DNA of 62,543 bases from Bacillota bacterium (GCA_023436305.1 JAEZJQ010000007.1:1-62543); one strand, 5' to 3'. Numbered from the stretch's first letter, positions 49,874-58,656 are shown. A program made the numbers and translations. The notes: a model not told the origin generated them from the letters alone.

Positions 49874-52069
49874 TTACGGTTCCACGCCCCATTGCAAGAT
49901 ATCGGAGACATACCCGGTTACCTTGGTCCAATCCACATAAGTAGTGGCCGAAGTATTGAAGGAATAATCGTCGGTCTGAGTGTAGTTCGACCAATCGTTC
50001 TTGGCAATCCTGCCTTGAATGATAACATTATCTCTGGCCGCCAAGCTTCCGGCTCCACTGGCGAAGCCGATTTCCAGGTATGTATCGGCCCCCGTCTTGA
50101 CAGTCGCCATCGTCACAAAAGTACCGGTAACATTGTCGCTACCGACGGGTGAATAATCACACCAGAAAGTCTGCGGTTTCGCGCCGTCAACCGTATAATA
50201 GTAGCGAATTTTGACACTCGATAACGTGATAGCGCTGGTACCGGTATTGATTAATTTGATATTCGGATATATCTGATTGCCGGTGGCGGCGGTGTTTAGG
50301 TTATAGAATTGGATCTTGATATCGCCGGGTACCGGAGTTGGCGTCGGAGCGCCCGGGAGCGCCAAGGTTCGAAACGGCTTAACGTCACCTTCGGGGTCCA
50401 TTATATATCCGGTGGAACTGGCTTTAATTGCTTGATACATATAAACCGTATCCTGCTTCAGTCCATTTACGGTTGCGGTCAACGCAGTTTGCCCTGTCCT
50501 TGAATCAAGTGTACCCGCTGTTATCTTATTATCCGGATCACTTTCTTCCCAGTATTGCAATGCCATCACAATATCCGGACCACCGATATCAGTTCCCCAA
50601 ACATGTTTCACGATACCGCCATTGATTGTCACGCTGGTTGCGGTTATATTGGTTGCGTCCCCGGTAATAACTTCCCAATTATGGCCATCGGCCAACGGAG
50701 ACGGGGTTGGCCTCCACGTGGGTGTTGGAGTAATCGTAGTGGTTACGGTTGGAGTCGCCACCGGGATTAGATACACATTATAGACTTTATCACCGATTGA
50801 CGGTATCTCCCTGACCTCTGAAATTAGGGTCTGATAACCGGTGGCTTGAGTATGCAAGGGTACCACCGTGGGCAGGATACTACCCGTGAACGTGACTACA
50901 ATCTCATAATAGCCTGTAGCATCCGTTGTATAATTACTGTTGGGGTTAGGTCCGGTCACCTTTGCTCCGGAAATTGGCAGTCCGGTATTATCGTCATAAA
51001 CGGTTCCCTTGATAAAAAAGAAATAAATTGTCGGTGGTGGGGTTGGCGTGACCAGTGGGGTTGGAGTCGCCCCGCCGAGCTTCACTAAATAGAAATGGAG
51101 CACCGCATCCCCGCTATACCCTATCAAATATGACTTGGACTGAGTTTGGTAACCGGGAGCTGATACCGTTACAGTTATTGACTCAGGCCGGGCGGGGTAT
51201 AGATGGGAGACGGAGTAAAAACCAACCTCATTGGAGGTTGTGGTTTCCGGCTCCATACTTACCGTTGCTCCAACAATCCATTCCTTGGTTATGCTATCAT
51301 AAATTTCTCCCGAAACGGTAATCACCGGATTGATGGTTGGAGTCGGCGCCGGAGCCAGATTAAAAGTAGCTGCTACATCTCCGGTTGGAGGTACATAAAA
51401 AGTATTGATTTGGGTTATGAAGCCGTATTTCTCGGCGTATAATGTGATCGAAGTAGGCCGGGTAGTATAATATGTGACTGTAAAGGAGTAATGTCCGCCG
51501 CCATCCGTATAATATTTGTTGGCGGAGGAACTATATACGGCCGCGCCTTGTATCGCGCCGCCATTTCCATAAACATATCCCGAAACCACGAAAGTTCCCT
51601 GTGGCCCCGTGGGAGTCGGAGTCGGTGTCGGTGTCGCGCCATAACGTGTAACATTGTAATGGGCAATCAGGCTTTTACTGCTATCCATATCAATGGTAAT
51701 GATTTTACTGGAAGTATTGACAGCGCCTTCCCATCGTAAAAAAGTTACTACATCATATACAAGCCCCGGGGAAGGCGTTGGATTGATCGCGGTCAAACTT
51801 ACCTGCGTTCCCACATTATAATAGTAAGTACGATAGCCCAATCCAAAATCCGAACTCAACGGAGCCGGACTAACATTGATGGGTACATCGATCTGATATG
51901 AAGCGCCGCTTTGTTGGGAAATACTTAAAGTAACCACCGACGGCGCCGGGGTGGGCACCGGGTCCTCCGCATGAATTGTGACCATCGAACGGGATAATAA
52001 TAATGAAATTCCCATAGCGAAGACCAATAATGCCATAAAAAATATGATAAACTTAATTCTTTTTTTCAT
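49874..52069 (-). CDS. Secreted multidomain CBM3 protein without a catalytic domain
   Basis: The protein of about 731 residues starts with a signal peptide (IKFIIFFMALLVFAMGISLLL). It holds an N-terminal beta-rich domain (about 30-145), three carboxypeptidase-regulatory-like domains (VVSGYVYGNGGAIQGAAV; VSGEIYDSITKEWIVGATV; IKGTVYDDNTGLPISGAKV), Thr/Pro linkers between them, an FN3-like domain (GHNWEVITGDATNITATSVT) and a C-terminal CBM3 (IKIQFYNLNTAATGNQIYPN to the end). No glycosidase, cohesin or dockerin is seen, so it likely binds cellulose as an adhesin or scaffold. The ATG at 52069 has GGGAGG 7 nt upstream; the frame opens earlier, at 52141, without a good site. Confidence 0.85.
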   Translation of the reverse strand: MKKRIKFIIFFMALLVFAMGISLLLSRSMVTIHAEDPVPTPAPSVVTLSISQQSGASYQIDVPINVSPAPLSSDFGLGYRTYYYNVGTQVSLTAINPTPSPGLVYDVVTFLRWEGAVNTSSKIITIDMDSSKSLIAHYNVTRYGATPTPTPTPTGPQGTFVVSGYVYGNGGAIQGAAVYSSSANKYYTDGGGHYSFTVTYYTTRPTSITLYAEKYGFITQINTFYVPPTGDVAATFNLAPAPTPTINPVITVSGEIYDSITKEWIVGATVSMEPETTTSNEVGFYSVSHLYPARPESITVTVSAPGYQTQSKSYLIGYSGDAVLHFYLVKLGGATPTPLVTPTPPPTIYFFFIKGTVYDDNTGLPISGAKVTGPNPNSNYTTDATGYYEIVVTFTGSILPTVVPLHTQATGYQTLISEVREIPSIGDKVYNVYLIPVATPTVTTTITPTPTWRPTPSPLADGHNWEVITGDATNITATSVTINGGIVKHVWGTDIGGPDIVMALQYWEESDPDNKITAGTLDSRTGQTALTATVNGLKQDTVYMYQAIKASSTGYIMDPEGDVKPFRTLALPGAPTPTPVPGDIKIQFYNLNTAATGNQIYPNIKLINTGTSAITLSSVKIRYYYTVDGAKPQTFWCDYSPVGSDNVTGTFVTMATVKTGADTYLEIGFASGAGSLAARDNVIIQGRIAKNDWSNYTQTDDYSFNTSATTYVDWTKVTGYVSDILQWGVEP

Positions 52070-52113
52070 TTTTTCGCCTCCCTTTTTACGATTCTCTAAA
52101 CCAAAGCGGGGTC

Positions 52114-52125
52114 GTAAACGATTAC
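52114..52125. promoter_or_regulatory. LacI-family-like half-palindrome upstream of the CBM3-protein gene
   Basis: GTAAACGATTAC is an imperfect dyad with a central CG, 45 bp upstream of the CBM3-protein start. A related word, GGAAAACGATTTGA, lies at 52190-52203 and matches 10 of the 12 fixed or near-fixed CRE-like positions loosely. Both resemble the perfect palindrome upstream of the cellulase, so shared control is plausible. Confidence 0.4.
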
Positions 52126-52406
52126 CTCCTTCCTGTATCAATTCGATATCTCTTACATTTTATAAATTTTGGACTGTCTTATTTTCTATGGAAAACGATT
52201 TGAGTTAATGCGGGGAGGTAATATTCAGTCAAAGACTCATACGAAATTGCGATTTCGTTGGAAAATTCTATGTAATTTCAATTGTAGCACATTGGATGAA
52301 TTTGTCAATCTTTTATAATGATTCCCAGGTTAATTGTGGTCGTGGTGTTGGTTTTTTTAAATGGGAAAACGAATGATAGAGAGGTGAAAAATTGGCGCTT
52401 CGGGCT
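52126..52406. other. Intergenic region upstream of the CBM3-protein gene
   Basis: There is no gene. AT-rich sequence includes the GGAAAACGATTTGA word and the last part of the SOS operon downstream region. No terminator with a T-run was recognised for the SRAP gene. Confidence 0.3.
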
Positions 52407-53144
52407 TTATTTACCGTTCAATTCCGGGTAATCATATAAATCCCGGATCTCCGGAACATTCCGGTTGGAAGTGCGCGAAGTAATTAACTTGCTTATCGTA
52501 TGGGCTTCCATTAACCCATCGTCAAAAGGTTTCGTTAAGGAAAGAATGTCATTATTGCTTAGATCGTTTTTGATCCAGCCCATTTCTTTCTCCTTCGAAA
52601 GAATCACCGGCATTCTTTTCTGGGTATTATGGATTCGTTCCATCAGTGGATTGGCCTCCGTGGTTAGGATGCAAAATGTTTTTAAAACCTCGCCGGTAGA
52701 ATGGTCGGTCCACTCCTCCCATATCCCGGCAAATGAAAAAATATCCTTGTCTTTCAGATAAATAAAATAAGGATACTTTTTCCCGCCCAAGGTTTGCCAC
52801 TCATAAAAACCATCCGCCGGGACCAAACACCGTTTAAAACGGATGGCATTCCGGAATGAAGGTTTTTCAAAAACCGTATCACTGCGGGCATTCAAAGTGT
52901 GGGAACGGATTTCCGCCGCCTGGGTTGGTGATTTCACCCAAGATGGAACCAACCCCCAAGTATACCCTTGAATAGTATCGGGTTTTCCGTTGGTGATCAC
53001 CGGCATTTTAGGAAAATCAAAACCGGAGACATAATACCGCGGCTCATTCAACTCCGGTTGCAGTTCAAATTCAAAATCAAATTTCAATTGATACCGGTTT
53101 TTTAATCGCTGGGCTGTTTGGCTCAGCGCATAAAAGAAACACAT
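52407..53144 (-). CDS. SRAP-domain protein (YedK/HMCES type)
   Basis: SRAP proteins shield abasic sites in single-stranded DNA by forming a thiazolidine crosslink through Cys2. The 245-residue protein begins MCFFYA (Cys2 directly after the start), then LNARSDTVFEKPSFR, RCLVPADGFYEWQTLGGKKYPYFIY and the catalytic His region LMERIHNTQKRMPVIL. Its ATG is 3 nt after the umuC stop codon, so it is the third gene of an SOS operon, an association known from genome surveys of the family. Confidence 0.95.
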   Translation of the reverse strand: MCFFYALSQTAQRLKNRYQLKFDFEFELQPELNEPRYYVSGFDFPKMPVITNGKPDTIQGYTWGLVPSWVKSPTQAAEIRSHTLNARSDTVFEKPSFRNAIRFKRCLVPADGFYEWQTLGGKKYPYFIYLKDKDIFSFAGIWEEWTDHSTGEVLKTFCILTTEANPLMERIHNTQKRMPVILSKEKEMGWIKNDLSNNDILSLTKPFDDGLMEAHTISKLITSRTSNRNVPEIRDLYDYPELNGK

Positions 53145-53147
53145 GGT

Positions 53148-54407
53148 CTACACCCTCACTGCGATAATGTCTGTCCACCGGGTGGTATAACATGGCGAAA
53201 GCTTCTCCTGGCGAAGCTTCCATTTTTGGCCGGAACCTTGAACCGCTATTTTCAGGGTGTCCCGGCCGTATTTGGAGTTTATCCGGTCCAATACCTTCAT
53301 AATCTCCGCATGTTTGGGACGGTCCACGTTGTCAAATAAAGCGCCTTGGGTCTGGCCTTCCGGGACAATATCGAATACAATTACCCCGGCTTTTTTATAA
53401 CGATATCCTTCTTTGTAGATGGCCTGAAGAGCGGTCAGGGAATATCGGATCAGTTCCATGGCGCTATTGGTTTCCACCGGCAGTTTACATACAAAGTTTT
53501 TTTCGTATTGGGGTTCATCCGGTCTGAATCCATTGGTATGGATAAAAACCATAATCCCACCGGCGCATGAATGCTGTTTTCTCAGTTTATAGGCACATCG
53601 TGTCGTATATGTGGCAACCGCCTCCCGGATCGGTTCCAGTTCGGTTTGAGGTTCTCCGAAGGATCGGGAGGTACAGATCACTTTCTTCGGTGAAGGTATT
53701 AATTCCATCTCCAGGCATGCGATTCCTTCCAACTCTTTTTTTACTCTGAGTCCGACAACGGTCATTTTTTTCCGCACCCAATCATCATGCAGTTGGGTGA
53801 ATTCCCAGGCTGTTTTTACATTTACCGATTTTAATAGGCCGGCATATTGCCGGCCAATCCCCCACACCTCGTCAATCTCGAATCTTTTTAGCGCTTCCTG
53901 AACTTTTTCGGGGCTGTCCAAGACAAACAGCCCCTGGCTCTCCGGTACTTTTTTGGCGTAATGATTGGCGGTTTTGGCCAGTACCTTGGTGGGGCCAATC
54001 CCAACGCTCACCGGAATTCCGATATTTTTCAACACTGTGTTTCTGATTCTCCGGGCATATTCACTGAAATCAACCGGTAAACCGGTCAAATTCAAAAATG
54101 CTTCGTCAATGGAGTATATTTCAAGTCCCGGGGTGAATTGCCCCAAAGTGCTCATCACGCGCTGGGATAAGTCGCCGTACAAGGAATAGTTGGAAGAAAA
54201 TACCTTGACGTGATTCTTTTGGAGCAGAGCAACCATTCGGAAAGCCGGCGCCCCCATTTTGATTCCCAGTTTTTTGGCTTCCTCGGAACGGGAAATAATA
54301 CAGCCGTCATTGTTTGAAAGGACCACCATCGGTTTGCCGTCCAACGAAGGATTGAAAACCCGTTCACAGGATACATAGAAATTATTGCAATCAACCAGCG
54401 CGAACAT
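53148..54407 (-). CDS. umuC: Y-family DNA polymerase, UmuC type
   Basis: UmuC with UmuD forms the error-prone translesion polymerase V. The protein of about 419 residues has FALVDCNNFYVSCERVFNPS at the start, VVLSNNDGCIISRSEEAKKLG, the catalytic EIYSIDEAFLNL and the GIGPTKVLAKTANHYAKK fingers motif. The little finger domain follows from about 245 (SRSFGEPQTELEPIREAV). ATG at 54407, AAGGTG 5 nt upstream, sharing one base with the umuD stop (TAATG). The umuC-umuD order is the E. coli one. Confidence 0.95.
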   Translation of the reverse strand: MFALVDCNNFYVSCERVFNPSLDGKPMVVLSNNDGCIISRSEEAKKLGIKMGAPAFRMVALLQKNHVKVFSSNYSLYGDLSQRVMSTLGQFTPGLEIYSIDEAFLNLTGLPVDFSEYARRIRNTVLKNIGIPVSVGIGPTKVLAKTANHYAKKVPESQGLFVLDSPEKVQEALKRFEIDEVWGIGRQYAGLLKSVNVKTAWEFTQLHDDWVRKKMTVVGLRVKKELEGIACLEMELIPSPKKVICTSRSFGEPQTELEPIREAVATYTTRCAYKLRKQHSCAGGIMVFIHTNGFRPDEPQYEKNFVCKLPVETNSAMELIRYSLTALQAIYKEGYRYKKAGVIVFDIVPEGQTQGALFDNVDRPKHAEIMKVLDRINSKYGRDTLKIAVQGSGQKWKLRQEKLSPCYTTRWTDIIAVRV

Positions 54408-54829
54408 TAATACACCTTCTTGATGATATAGGTTACGATTCCCCAAACTGAAAAATCAGCGTCTTTTTTGACAACGATGGGCTGATAATCTTGATTGGCG
54501 GGCACGAGGATTAAGGTATCCCCTTCAACCTTGATTCTTTTCAGGGTAAATTCACCATTGATATAACAAACCGCCAAAGCATGATTTCGATACGCCAGCG
54601 ATTTATCGATCACTAACAGATCCCCGTTATCTACCCCGGCATCTTTCGAAACTCCCGCCACCCGTCCATAAAAAGTAGAGCTGGGATTTTTAATGAGCGC
54701 CCGGTTTAAATCTAGCATGGGTTCCAAATAATCTTCCGCCGGCGACGGAAAACCCGTCGATATCCGGCTGTCCGCATCAGGCAAGGCCGGTTCCGGGGTG
54801 GGGTTTGGGTTAAAGATATTGATAGTCAT
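54407..54829 (-). CDS. umuD: UmuD-type S24 peptidase
   Basis: UmuD is processed to UmuD' through LexA-like self-cleavage, activating polymerase V. The protein of about 140 residues has the cleavage context TGFPSPAEDYLE, the catalytic Ser in RVAGVSKDAGV (position of GDSM in E. coli, here GVSK) and the catalytic Lys in NGEFTLKRI. The change in the residue before the Ser is notable but the Ser-Lys pair remains. The ATG at 54829 is chosen because an upstream TTG lies inside the LexA box; AGGA precedes the ATG. Confidence 0.92.
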   Translation of the reverse strand: MTINIFNPNPTPEPALPDADSRISTGFPSPAEDYLEPMLDLNRALIKNPSSTFYGRVAGVSKDAGVDNGDLLVIDKSLAYRNHALAVCYINGEFTLKRIKVEGDTLILVPANQDYQPIVVKKDADFSVWGIVTYIIKKVY

Positions 54830-54850
54830 GATGTCCTGACCTTTCTGTTC

Positions 54851-54864
54851 CAAACATATGTTCG
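54851..54864 (-). promoter_or_regulatory. LexA (SOS) box
   Basis: On the operon strand the sequence is CGAACATATGTTTG, matching the Bacillus-type consensus CGAAC-N4-GTTYG. It lies 22 bp upstream of the umuD start and overlaps the likely promoter, so LexA would repress the umuD-umuC-SRAP operon until DNA damage. Confidence 0.88.
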
Positions 54865-55045
54865 ATTCATAATTATATTATAGCAGATTTTTTGATTTTT
54901 AAAACTGGAAAATACTTGATATGGCATGAGCAATGGATAGCGCGGAAAAGGGGAATTGATATCCGGTAGCGATTGCCGGTATGTACCGAAAGAGGTGAGT
55001 TTTATAAGTTAGGCGAATTAAAATATTAATTTCAATAACTATAAT

Positions 55046-55085
55046 AACAAAAGGTTCCGGAATCAATCTTCCGAACCCTTTTGTT
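55046..55085. terminator. Imperfect hairpin, probable bidirectional terminator or relic
   Basis: AACAAAAGGTTC (left) and GAACCCTTTTGTT (right) pair around a GGAA/TTCC inner stem, with one unpaired base on each side. It lies in the gap between the SOS operon and the rubrerythrin gene, and A/T-rich ends allow termination in both directions. Confidence 0.55.
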
Positions 55086-55126
55086 CAAAGCTTCAAGCCC
55101 AATGTCAAAAGTTTAAGACCTTCAGT

Positions 55127-55243
55127 CTAGGAGTCTGCGCGCGTAATACGTTATAATAACTCAAAGCCGCTATATATTGTATTATACCATGTCGCTTGAA
55201 ACTAAATATGTTTCAAAAATTCATTAGCCGCACAGACTCCTAG
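55127..55243. mobile_element. Short element with about 20-bp terminal inverted repeats (MITE-like), copy 1
   Basis: The left end reads CTAGGAGTCTGCGCGCGTAA and the right end, inverted, CTAGGAGTCTGTGCGGCTAA, a 17 of 20 match. The 117-bp interior is AT-rich (ATATATTGTATTATACC and so on) with no coding capacity. A second copy with the same ends and interior pattern begins at 62419. This is the shape of a miniature element mobilised by a transposase encoded elsewhere. The rest of 55244-55451 contains only a short frame discussed under rejections. Confidence 0.75.
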
Positions 55244-55451
55244 TATTTTAATAGACTCCGGAAATGAACGATATCAAAATCTGTCACAATCTAGGAATAC
55301 AAATTCACGGAATTGACCAATTTGTTACCCTTCCTGGGGGAAAAGTGTATTATCGAACTCGCCGCCACTATTTTGGCCAAAACGAACGGCGCTGGAACGA
55401 ATAAAACAAATGGTAGAACTGTTGGTCATGATTGTTGAAATGGCTCAATAG

Positions 55452-55484
55452 AAAAACCCGGGGTAATCAAGTCCCAGGTTTTTT
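55452..55484 (-). terminator. Terminator of the reverse rubrerythrin gene
   Basis: AACCcGGG pairs with CCCaGGTT around a 10-nt loop. Both strands carry T-runs after the stem, and the hairpin lies 30 nt past the rubrerythrin stop codon. Confidence 0.75.
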
Positions 55485-55513
55485 ATTGGCTGATTTTAAT
55501 GTCGGTAATCCCA

Positions 55514-56059
55514 TTATTTAAAATACCGCTCCAGCAAGCCTTTAAAGGCAGCTCCATGACGGGCTTCATCTTTGCACATTTCATGCACCGTGTCATGAAT
55601 GGCGTCATAGTTCAGTTGTTTGGCCTTGGCGGCGATATCCTTTTTCCCCTGGCAGGCGCCGAACTCTGCTTCCACTCTTAGTTGAAGGTTTTTCTTGGTA
55701 TCGGGGTACACCACTTCCCCCAGCAATTCGGCAAACTTGGCCGCATGTTCGGCTTCTTCGAATGCAATTCGCTTATAGGCCTCGGCAATCTCCGGATATC
55801 CTTCCCGATCGGCTTGCCTGCTCATGGCCAGATACATCCCCACCTCGGTGCATTCTCCCATAAAGTTCATTTTTAAACCTTCCAGCACTTCCGGATCGAC
55901 CCCTTTGGCCACCCCGATCTTATGTTCATCCGCCCATTGCATACCGCCTTCGATCTTTTCAGAGAACTTCCCCTTGGGCGCGCCACACTGCGGACACTTC
56001 TCCGGCGGCTCATTTCCAAAATGAACATACCCGCAAACCGCGCAAACAAATTTCTTCAT
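55514..56059 (-). CDS. Reverse rubrerythrin (N-terminal rubredoxin domain)
   Basis: Rubrerythrins reduce hydrogen peroxide using a diiron site fed by a rubredoxin center. The 181-residue protein is the reverse type: a rubredoxin domain comes first (FVCAVCGYVHFG with CPQCGAPKGKF, residues about 4-38) and the ferritin-like part follows, with GECTEVGMYLAMSRQADREG and EEAEHAAKFAELLGEV, later EARHGAAFKGLL. The ATG at 56059 has AAGGAGAG 8 nt upstream; upstream in-frame codons lack a site. It likely protects this anaerobe from oxygen, with the ferritin gene encoded upstream. Confidence 0.93.
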   Translation of the reverse strand: MKKFVCAVCGYVHFGNEPPEKCPQCGAPKGKFSEKIEGGMQWADEHKIGVAKGVDPEVLEGLKMNFMGECTEVGMYLAMSRQADREGYPEIAEAYKRIAFEEAEHAAKFAELLGEVVYPDTKKNLQLRVEAEFGACQGKKDIAAKAKQLNYDAIHDTVHEMCKDEARHGAAFKGLLERYFK

Positions 56060-56115
56060 CAATAACACTCTCCTTTTAATTGAGTTGAAAGTTAAAAAGT
56101 TTAAAGTTGCAAGTT

Positions 56116-56184
56116 GAAAACCGAAAGTCAAAGATTTGTTGGTCTTGTCTTTCACTTTTAACTTATAACCTGCAATCGGTTTTC
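56116..56184. repeat. Nine-bp inverted repeat between ferritin and rubrerythrin genes
   Basis: GAAAACCGA (56116-56124) and TCGGTTTTC (56176-56184) are perfect complements 51 nt apart. They may form a processing or attenuation stem between the two genes. Confidence 0.4.
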
Positions 56185-56192
56185 AGACGGTT

Positions 56193-56681
56193 TTATTCCC
56201 TTTTCCCCAACTGCCGGTCGAGCATAACCAGACCGGAACCGGAGGAACCGATGGTCTTTAATTGGTAGACGATCTTGGATACTGAAGCTTCTTCCTCCAC
56301 TTGTTCGGTTACGAACCACTGAAGCATGATGCCTGCTGCGAAATCTTCTTCGGCGGCAGCCAATTTGACCAATTCGTGAATTTTTCCGGTAACGAACAAT
56401 TCATGTTGGTAAGCTTCCTCAAAGGCTTCCAAAGGTGATGCCCATTCGGTTTTGGGTTGGGCCAACCCGGACAGTTTCACACGGACGCTCCGATCCCGGA
56501 CATGATCAAAGATCTTCATGGCATGCTGGTACTCTTCATCGGTCTGTACCCGCATCCACTGGGCCATCCCATCCAGATTCAGATCGTGAAAATAGGCCAC
56601 CATGGACAGATATAGCCGCGAGGATTCAAATTCGATCTGAATTTGTTTGTTTAACGCTTCAAGTAATTTGGGACTCATCAT
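56193..56681 (-). CDS. Ferritin
   Basis: The 162-residue four-helix protein has the ferroxidase ligands of bacterial ferritin: ALNKQIQIEFESSRLYLSMV (first Glu pair), EEYQHAMKIFDHV with ExxH, and VTEQVEEEASVSKIVYQL toward the end. It oxidises Fe(II) and stores it as mineral in 24-mers. The ATG follows GGAGAG by 7 nt. It is likely co-transcribed with the reverse rubrerythrin located 134 nt downstream. Confidence 0.93.
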   Translation of the reverse strand: MMSPKLLEALNKQIQIEFESSRLYLSMVAYFHDLNLDGMAQWMRVQTDEEYQHAMKIFDHVRDRSVRVKLSGLAQPKTEWASPLEAFEEAYQHELFVTGKIHELVKLAAAEEDFAAGIMLQWFVTEQVEEEASVSKIVYQLKTIGSSGSGLVMLDRQLGKRE

Positions 56682-56780
56682 AAATTATCTCTCCTTTAAA
56701 TCGTATTAATAATTAACTTATATAAAGTTTAATATGGTTAATTATTTTTGTCAATCCCTTTTTTGAATTATTTTCAATAA

Positions 56781-56948
56781 TTAAGTTAAAGGGTAAACGT
56801 TAAAATTTGAGGTTATATTCAATCCAAAGTCAAATGTCATTTAACAATCATTGAGGGTTTTTCACTTTAGACTTTCCCCTTTTGTTCATGAAGTTTTGGG
56901 TTCAACCTTCAGCTTTCAACTTCAACTCAAATTCGACTTTTAACTTAA
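56781..56948. repeat. Long imperfect inverted repeat upstream of the alpha-galactosidase gene
   Basis: TTAAGTTAAA with AAATTTGAG (56781-56811) is mirrored by CTCAAATT with TTTTAACTTAA (56926-56948), leaving about 115 bp between. The 350-bp gap has no gene, and the divergent ferritin and galactosidase promoters must lie in it. Confidence 0.45.
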
Positions 56949-57030
56949 CTCTATTGACTTAAGATTATGCTTCCCCTAAACTAAATATAAGAATTTTCGA
57001 TGGTAAAATATTTTTGTAAGGAGTGAAACA

Positions 57031-58194
57031 ATGAAATTTGAAGGTCTGGCGCTGACTCCTCCCATGGGGTGGAATTCTTTCAATACCTTTGGCTGTGAAC
57101 CGGATGAGAAGCTGGTGATGGAGATCACCGATGCCATGATATCCACGGGCTTAAAAGATGCGGGCTACATATACATTAATATCGATGACGGCTGGATGGC
57201 TCCCGAGCGGGATGAGGAGGGCAATCTCTATCCAAAACCTGATAAATTTCCGAACGGCTTGAAATACGTTACTGATTATATTCATTCCAAGGGGATGAAG
57301 GCCGGGATATATTTGGGTTGCGGTTTATTAACCTATGGCGACATGCCCGGCAGCCTTGGATATGAGCAACGGGACGCCGATTTAATCGCCGCCATGGGGT
57401 TTGACCTGCTAAAATACGACCGCCGCTGTTTACCCGATGACCGTTGCTCTTTGGAAGATCCTCCAGGCCGCGATAGCAAGTCTGAGTATATTCTGATGAG
57501 TCAGACCCTAAAAAATACCGGCCGTCCCATATTGTTCAGCCTATGTGAGCATGGCAATTCAAACCCCTGGACCTGGGCGGCCGAAGTGGGGCATATGTGG
57601 CGCACCACATCCGACATTAAAGACTGCTTCGAGGGCGAATACACCTGGGGCTGGAGTTTTAATAAGATCATCGATCACACCTGCCATTTATATCCTTATG
57701 CCGGGCCCGGGCACTGGAATGATCCCGATATGCTCATCGTCGGCCTGCATGGAAACCCGGAATGGATGGGCCCCGGCTGCACCGACCTTGAGTATCGTTC
57801 CCACTTCAGCCTGTGGTGCCTTTCAGCAGCCCCGTTATTGATCGGTTGCGATATTCGCAAGATGGAGCCCTATACCAAAGAAACGCTTTCCAACCCGGAA
57901 ATTATCGCCGTTAACCAGGACCCGCTGGGCAAACAAGGGCAAAGAATAGTGAAAGATAATCACACCGAAGTATGGATCAAACCTCTGGCGGATGGTTCCC
58001 TGGCCGTCGGATTGTATAACCGGGATGACTCTATACAAAAGATCACCGTTTGTTGGAGCGAATTGGGTTTAGCCCCCGATGCCAAGGCCCTGGTTAGGGA
58101 TCTCTGGATGCGTAGCGATCGGGGAGTTTTCGGCGGCAGCTATTGTAGGGATGTTGCTTCCCATGAATGCGTTGTGGTTAAAATAAAGCCTTAA
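57031..58194 (+). CDS. GH27 alpha-galactosidase
   Basis: GH27 enzymes remove terminal alpha-galactose from galactomannan and raffinose-type sugars. The 387-residue protein shows PPMGWNSFNTFGC at the start, the binding motif YINIDDGWMAPERDEEGNLY, the catalytic nucleophile Asp in LLKYDRRC (normally KYDNC, here with Arg after the Asp), and the acid/base Asp in MWRTTSDIKDCFEGEYTWGW. GPGHWNDPDMLIVGL completes the active site. No signal peptide is present, so it is intracellular. AAGGAG precedes the ATG by 7 nt. No transporter is adjacent. Confidence 0.95.
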   Translation: MKFEGLALTPPMGWNSFNTFGCEPDEKLVMEITDAMISTGLKDAGYIYINIDDGWMAPERDEEGNLYPKPDKFPNGLKYVTDYIHSKGMKAGIYLGCGLLTYGDMPGSLGYEQRDADLIAAMGFDLLKYDRRCLPDDRCSLEDPPGRDSKSEYILMSQTLKNTGRPILFSLCEHGNSNPWTWAAEVGHMWRTTSDIKDCFEGEYTWGWSFNKIIDHTCHLYPYAGPGHWNDPDMLIVGLHGNPEWMGPGCTDLEYRSHFSLWCLSAAPLLIGCDIRKMEPYTKETLSNPEIIAVNQDPLGKQGQRIVKDNHTEVWIKPLADGSLAVGLYNRDDSIQKITVCWSELGLAPDAKALVRDLWMRSDRGVFGGSYCRDVASHECVVVKIKP

Positions 58195-58202
58195 ACTAAA
58201 AG

Positions 58203-58241
58203 AAAAAGGCCGGAAGCCCCATTCGCTTCCGGCCTTTTTTT
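58203..58241 (+). terminator. Strong rho-independent terminator
   Basis: AAAAAGGCCGGAAG pairs with CTTCCGGCCTTTTTTT around a short loop (CCCCATTCG), ending the alpha-galactosidase gene. Confidence 0.93.
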
Positions 58242-58308
58242 GAAAAGGTTTTATGTCGTGGCTTTTTCGATATTCAACACATATAATAGATGTAAGAGGT
58301 GTATTTCA

Positions 58309-58632
58309 GTGAAATTTTGGAAAAAGATGTGGGATTTTTTACATTCCATTTGGAAAACGATCAGCAACCGTAAAACAAGCAATAAATGTAATACCTTATT
58401 GGATACTGTTTCTCTCAAACTATTTGGACTGAATCTGAAAGTAACCCGGGAGATTCCGCTAGATGTTCCGTATGAGTTGACGGTGGTGGTACCGCGAGCT
58501 GAATTGCGCGGTGGCAAAGGCGGCTGTAGCCGAGAAATCATACTAAACAGTATAACAATTGCCCATTCCCCACGTTTAGATAATACAGCAAAATTAGAAA
58601 AATCTGTGACTCTAAAGCCCGTTGCCGCCTAA
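58309..58632 (+). CDS. Protein of unknown function
   Basis: The GTG start has AGAGGTG 7 nt upstream; the frame opens earlier but that part overlaps a terminator. The 107-residue product opens with a basic, aromatic stretch (KFWKKMWDFLHSIWKTI) that could be an amphipathic helix, and continues with strands (LKLFGLNLKVTREIPLD). A Gly/Cys region GGKGGCSREI lies at about 75-85. I do not recognise the family; reality as a gene is likely but not certain. Confidence 0.5.
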   Translation: MKFWKKMWDFLHSIWKTISNRKTSNKCNTLLDTVSLKLFGLNLKVTREIPLDVPYELTVVVPRAELRGGKGGCSREIILNSITIAHSPRLDNTAKLEKSVTLKPVAA

Positions 58633-58656
58633 AGATATTTTAATAACCCAATGAGT

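Noticed and set aside
55264..55404. 46-residue frame (FVTLPGGKVYYRTRRHYFGQ) after the MITE-like element
   Set aside because: No ribosome binding site was found and other frames of the same stretch also look coding, so it may be chance or debris.
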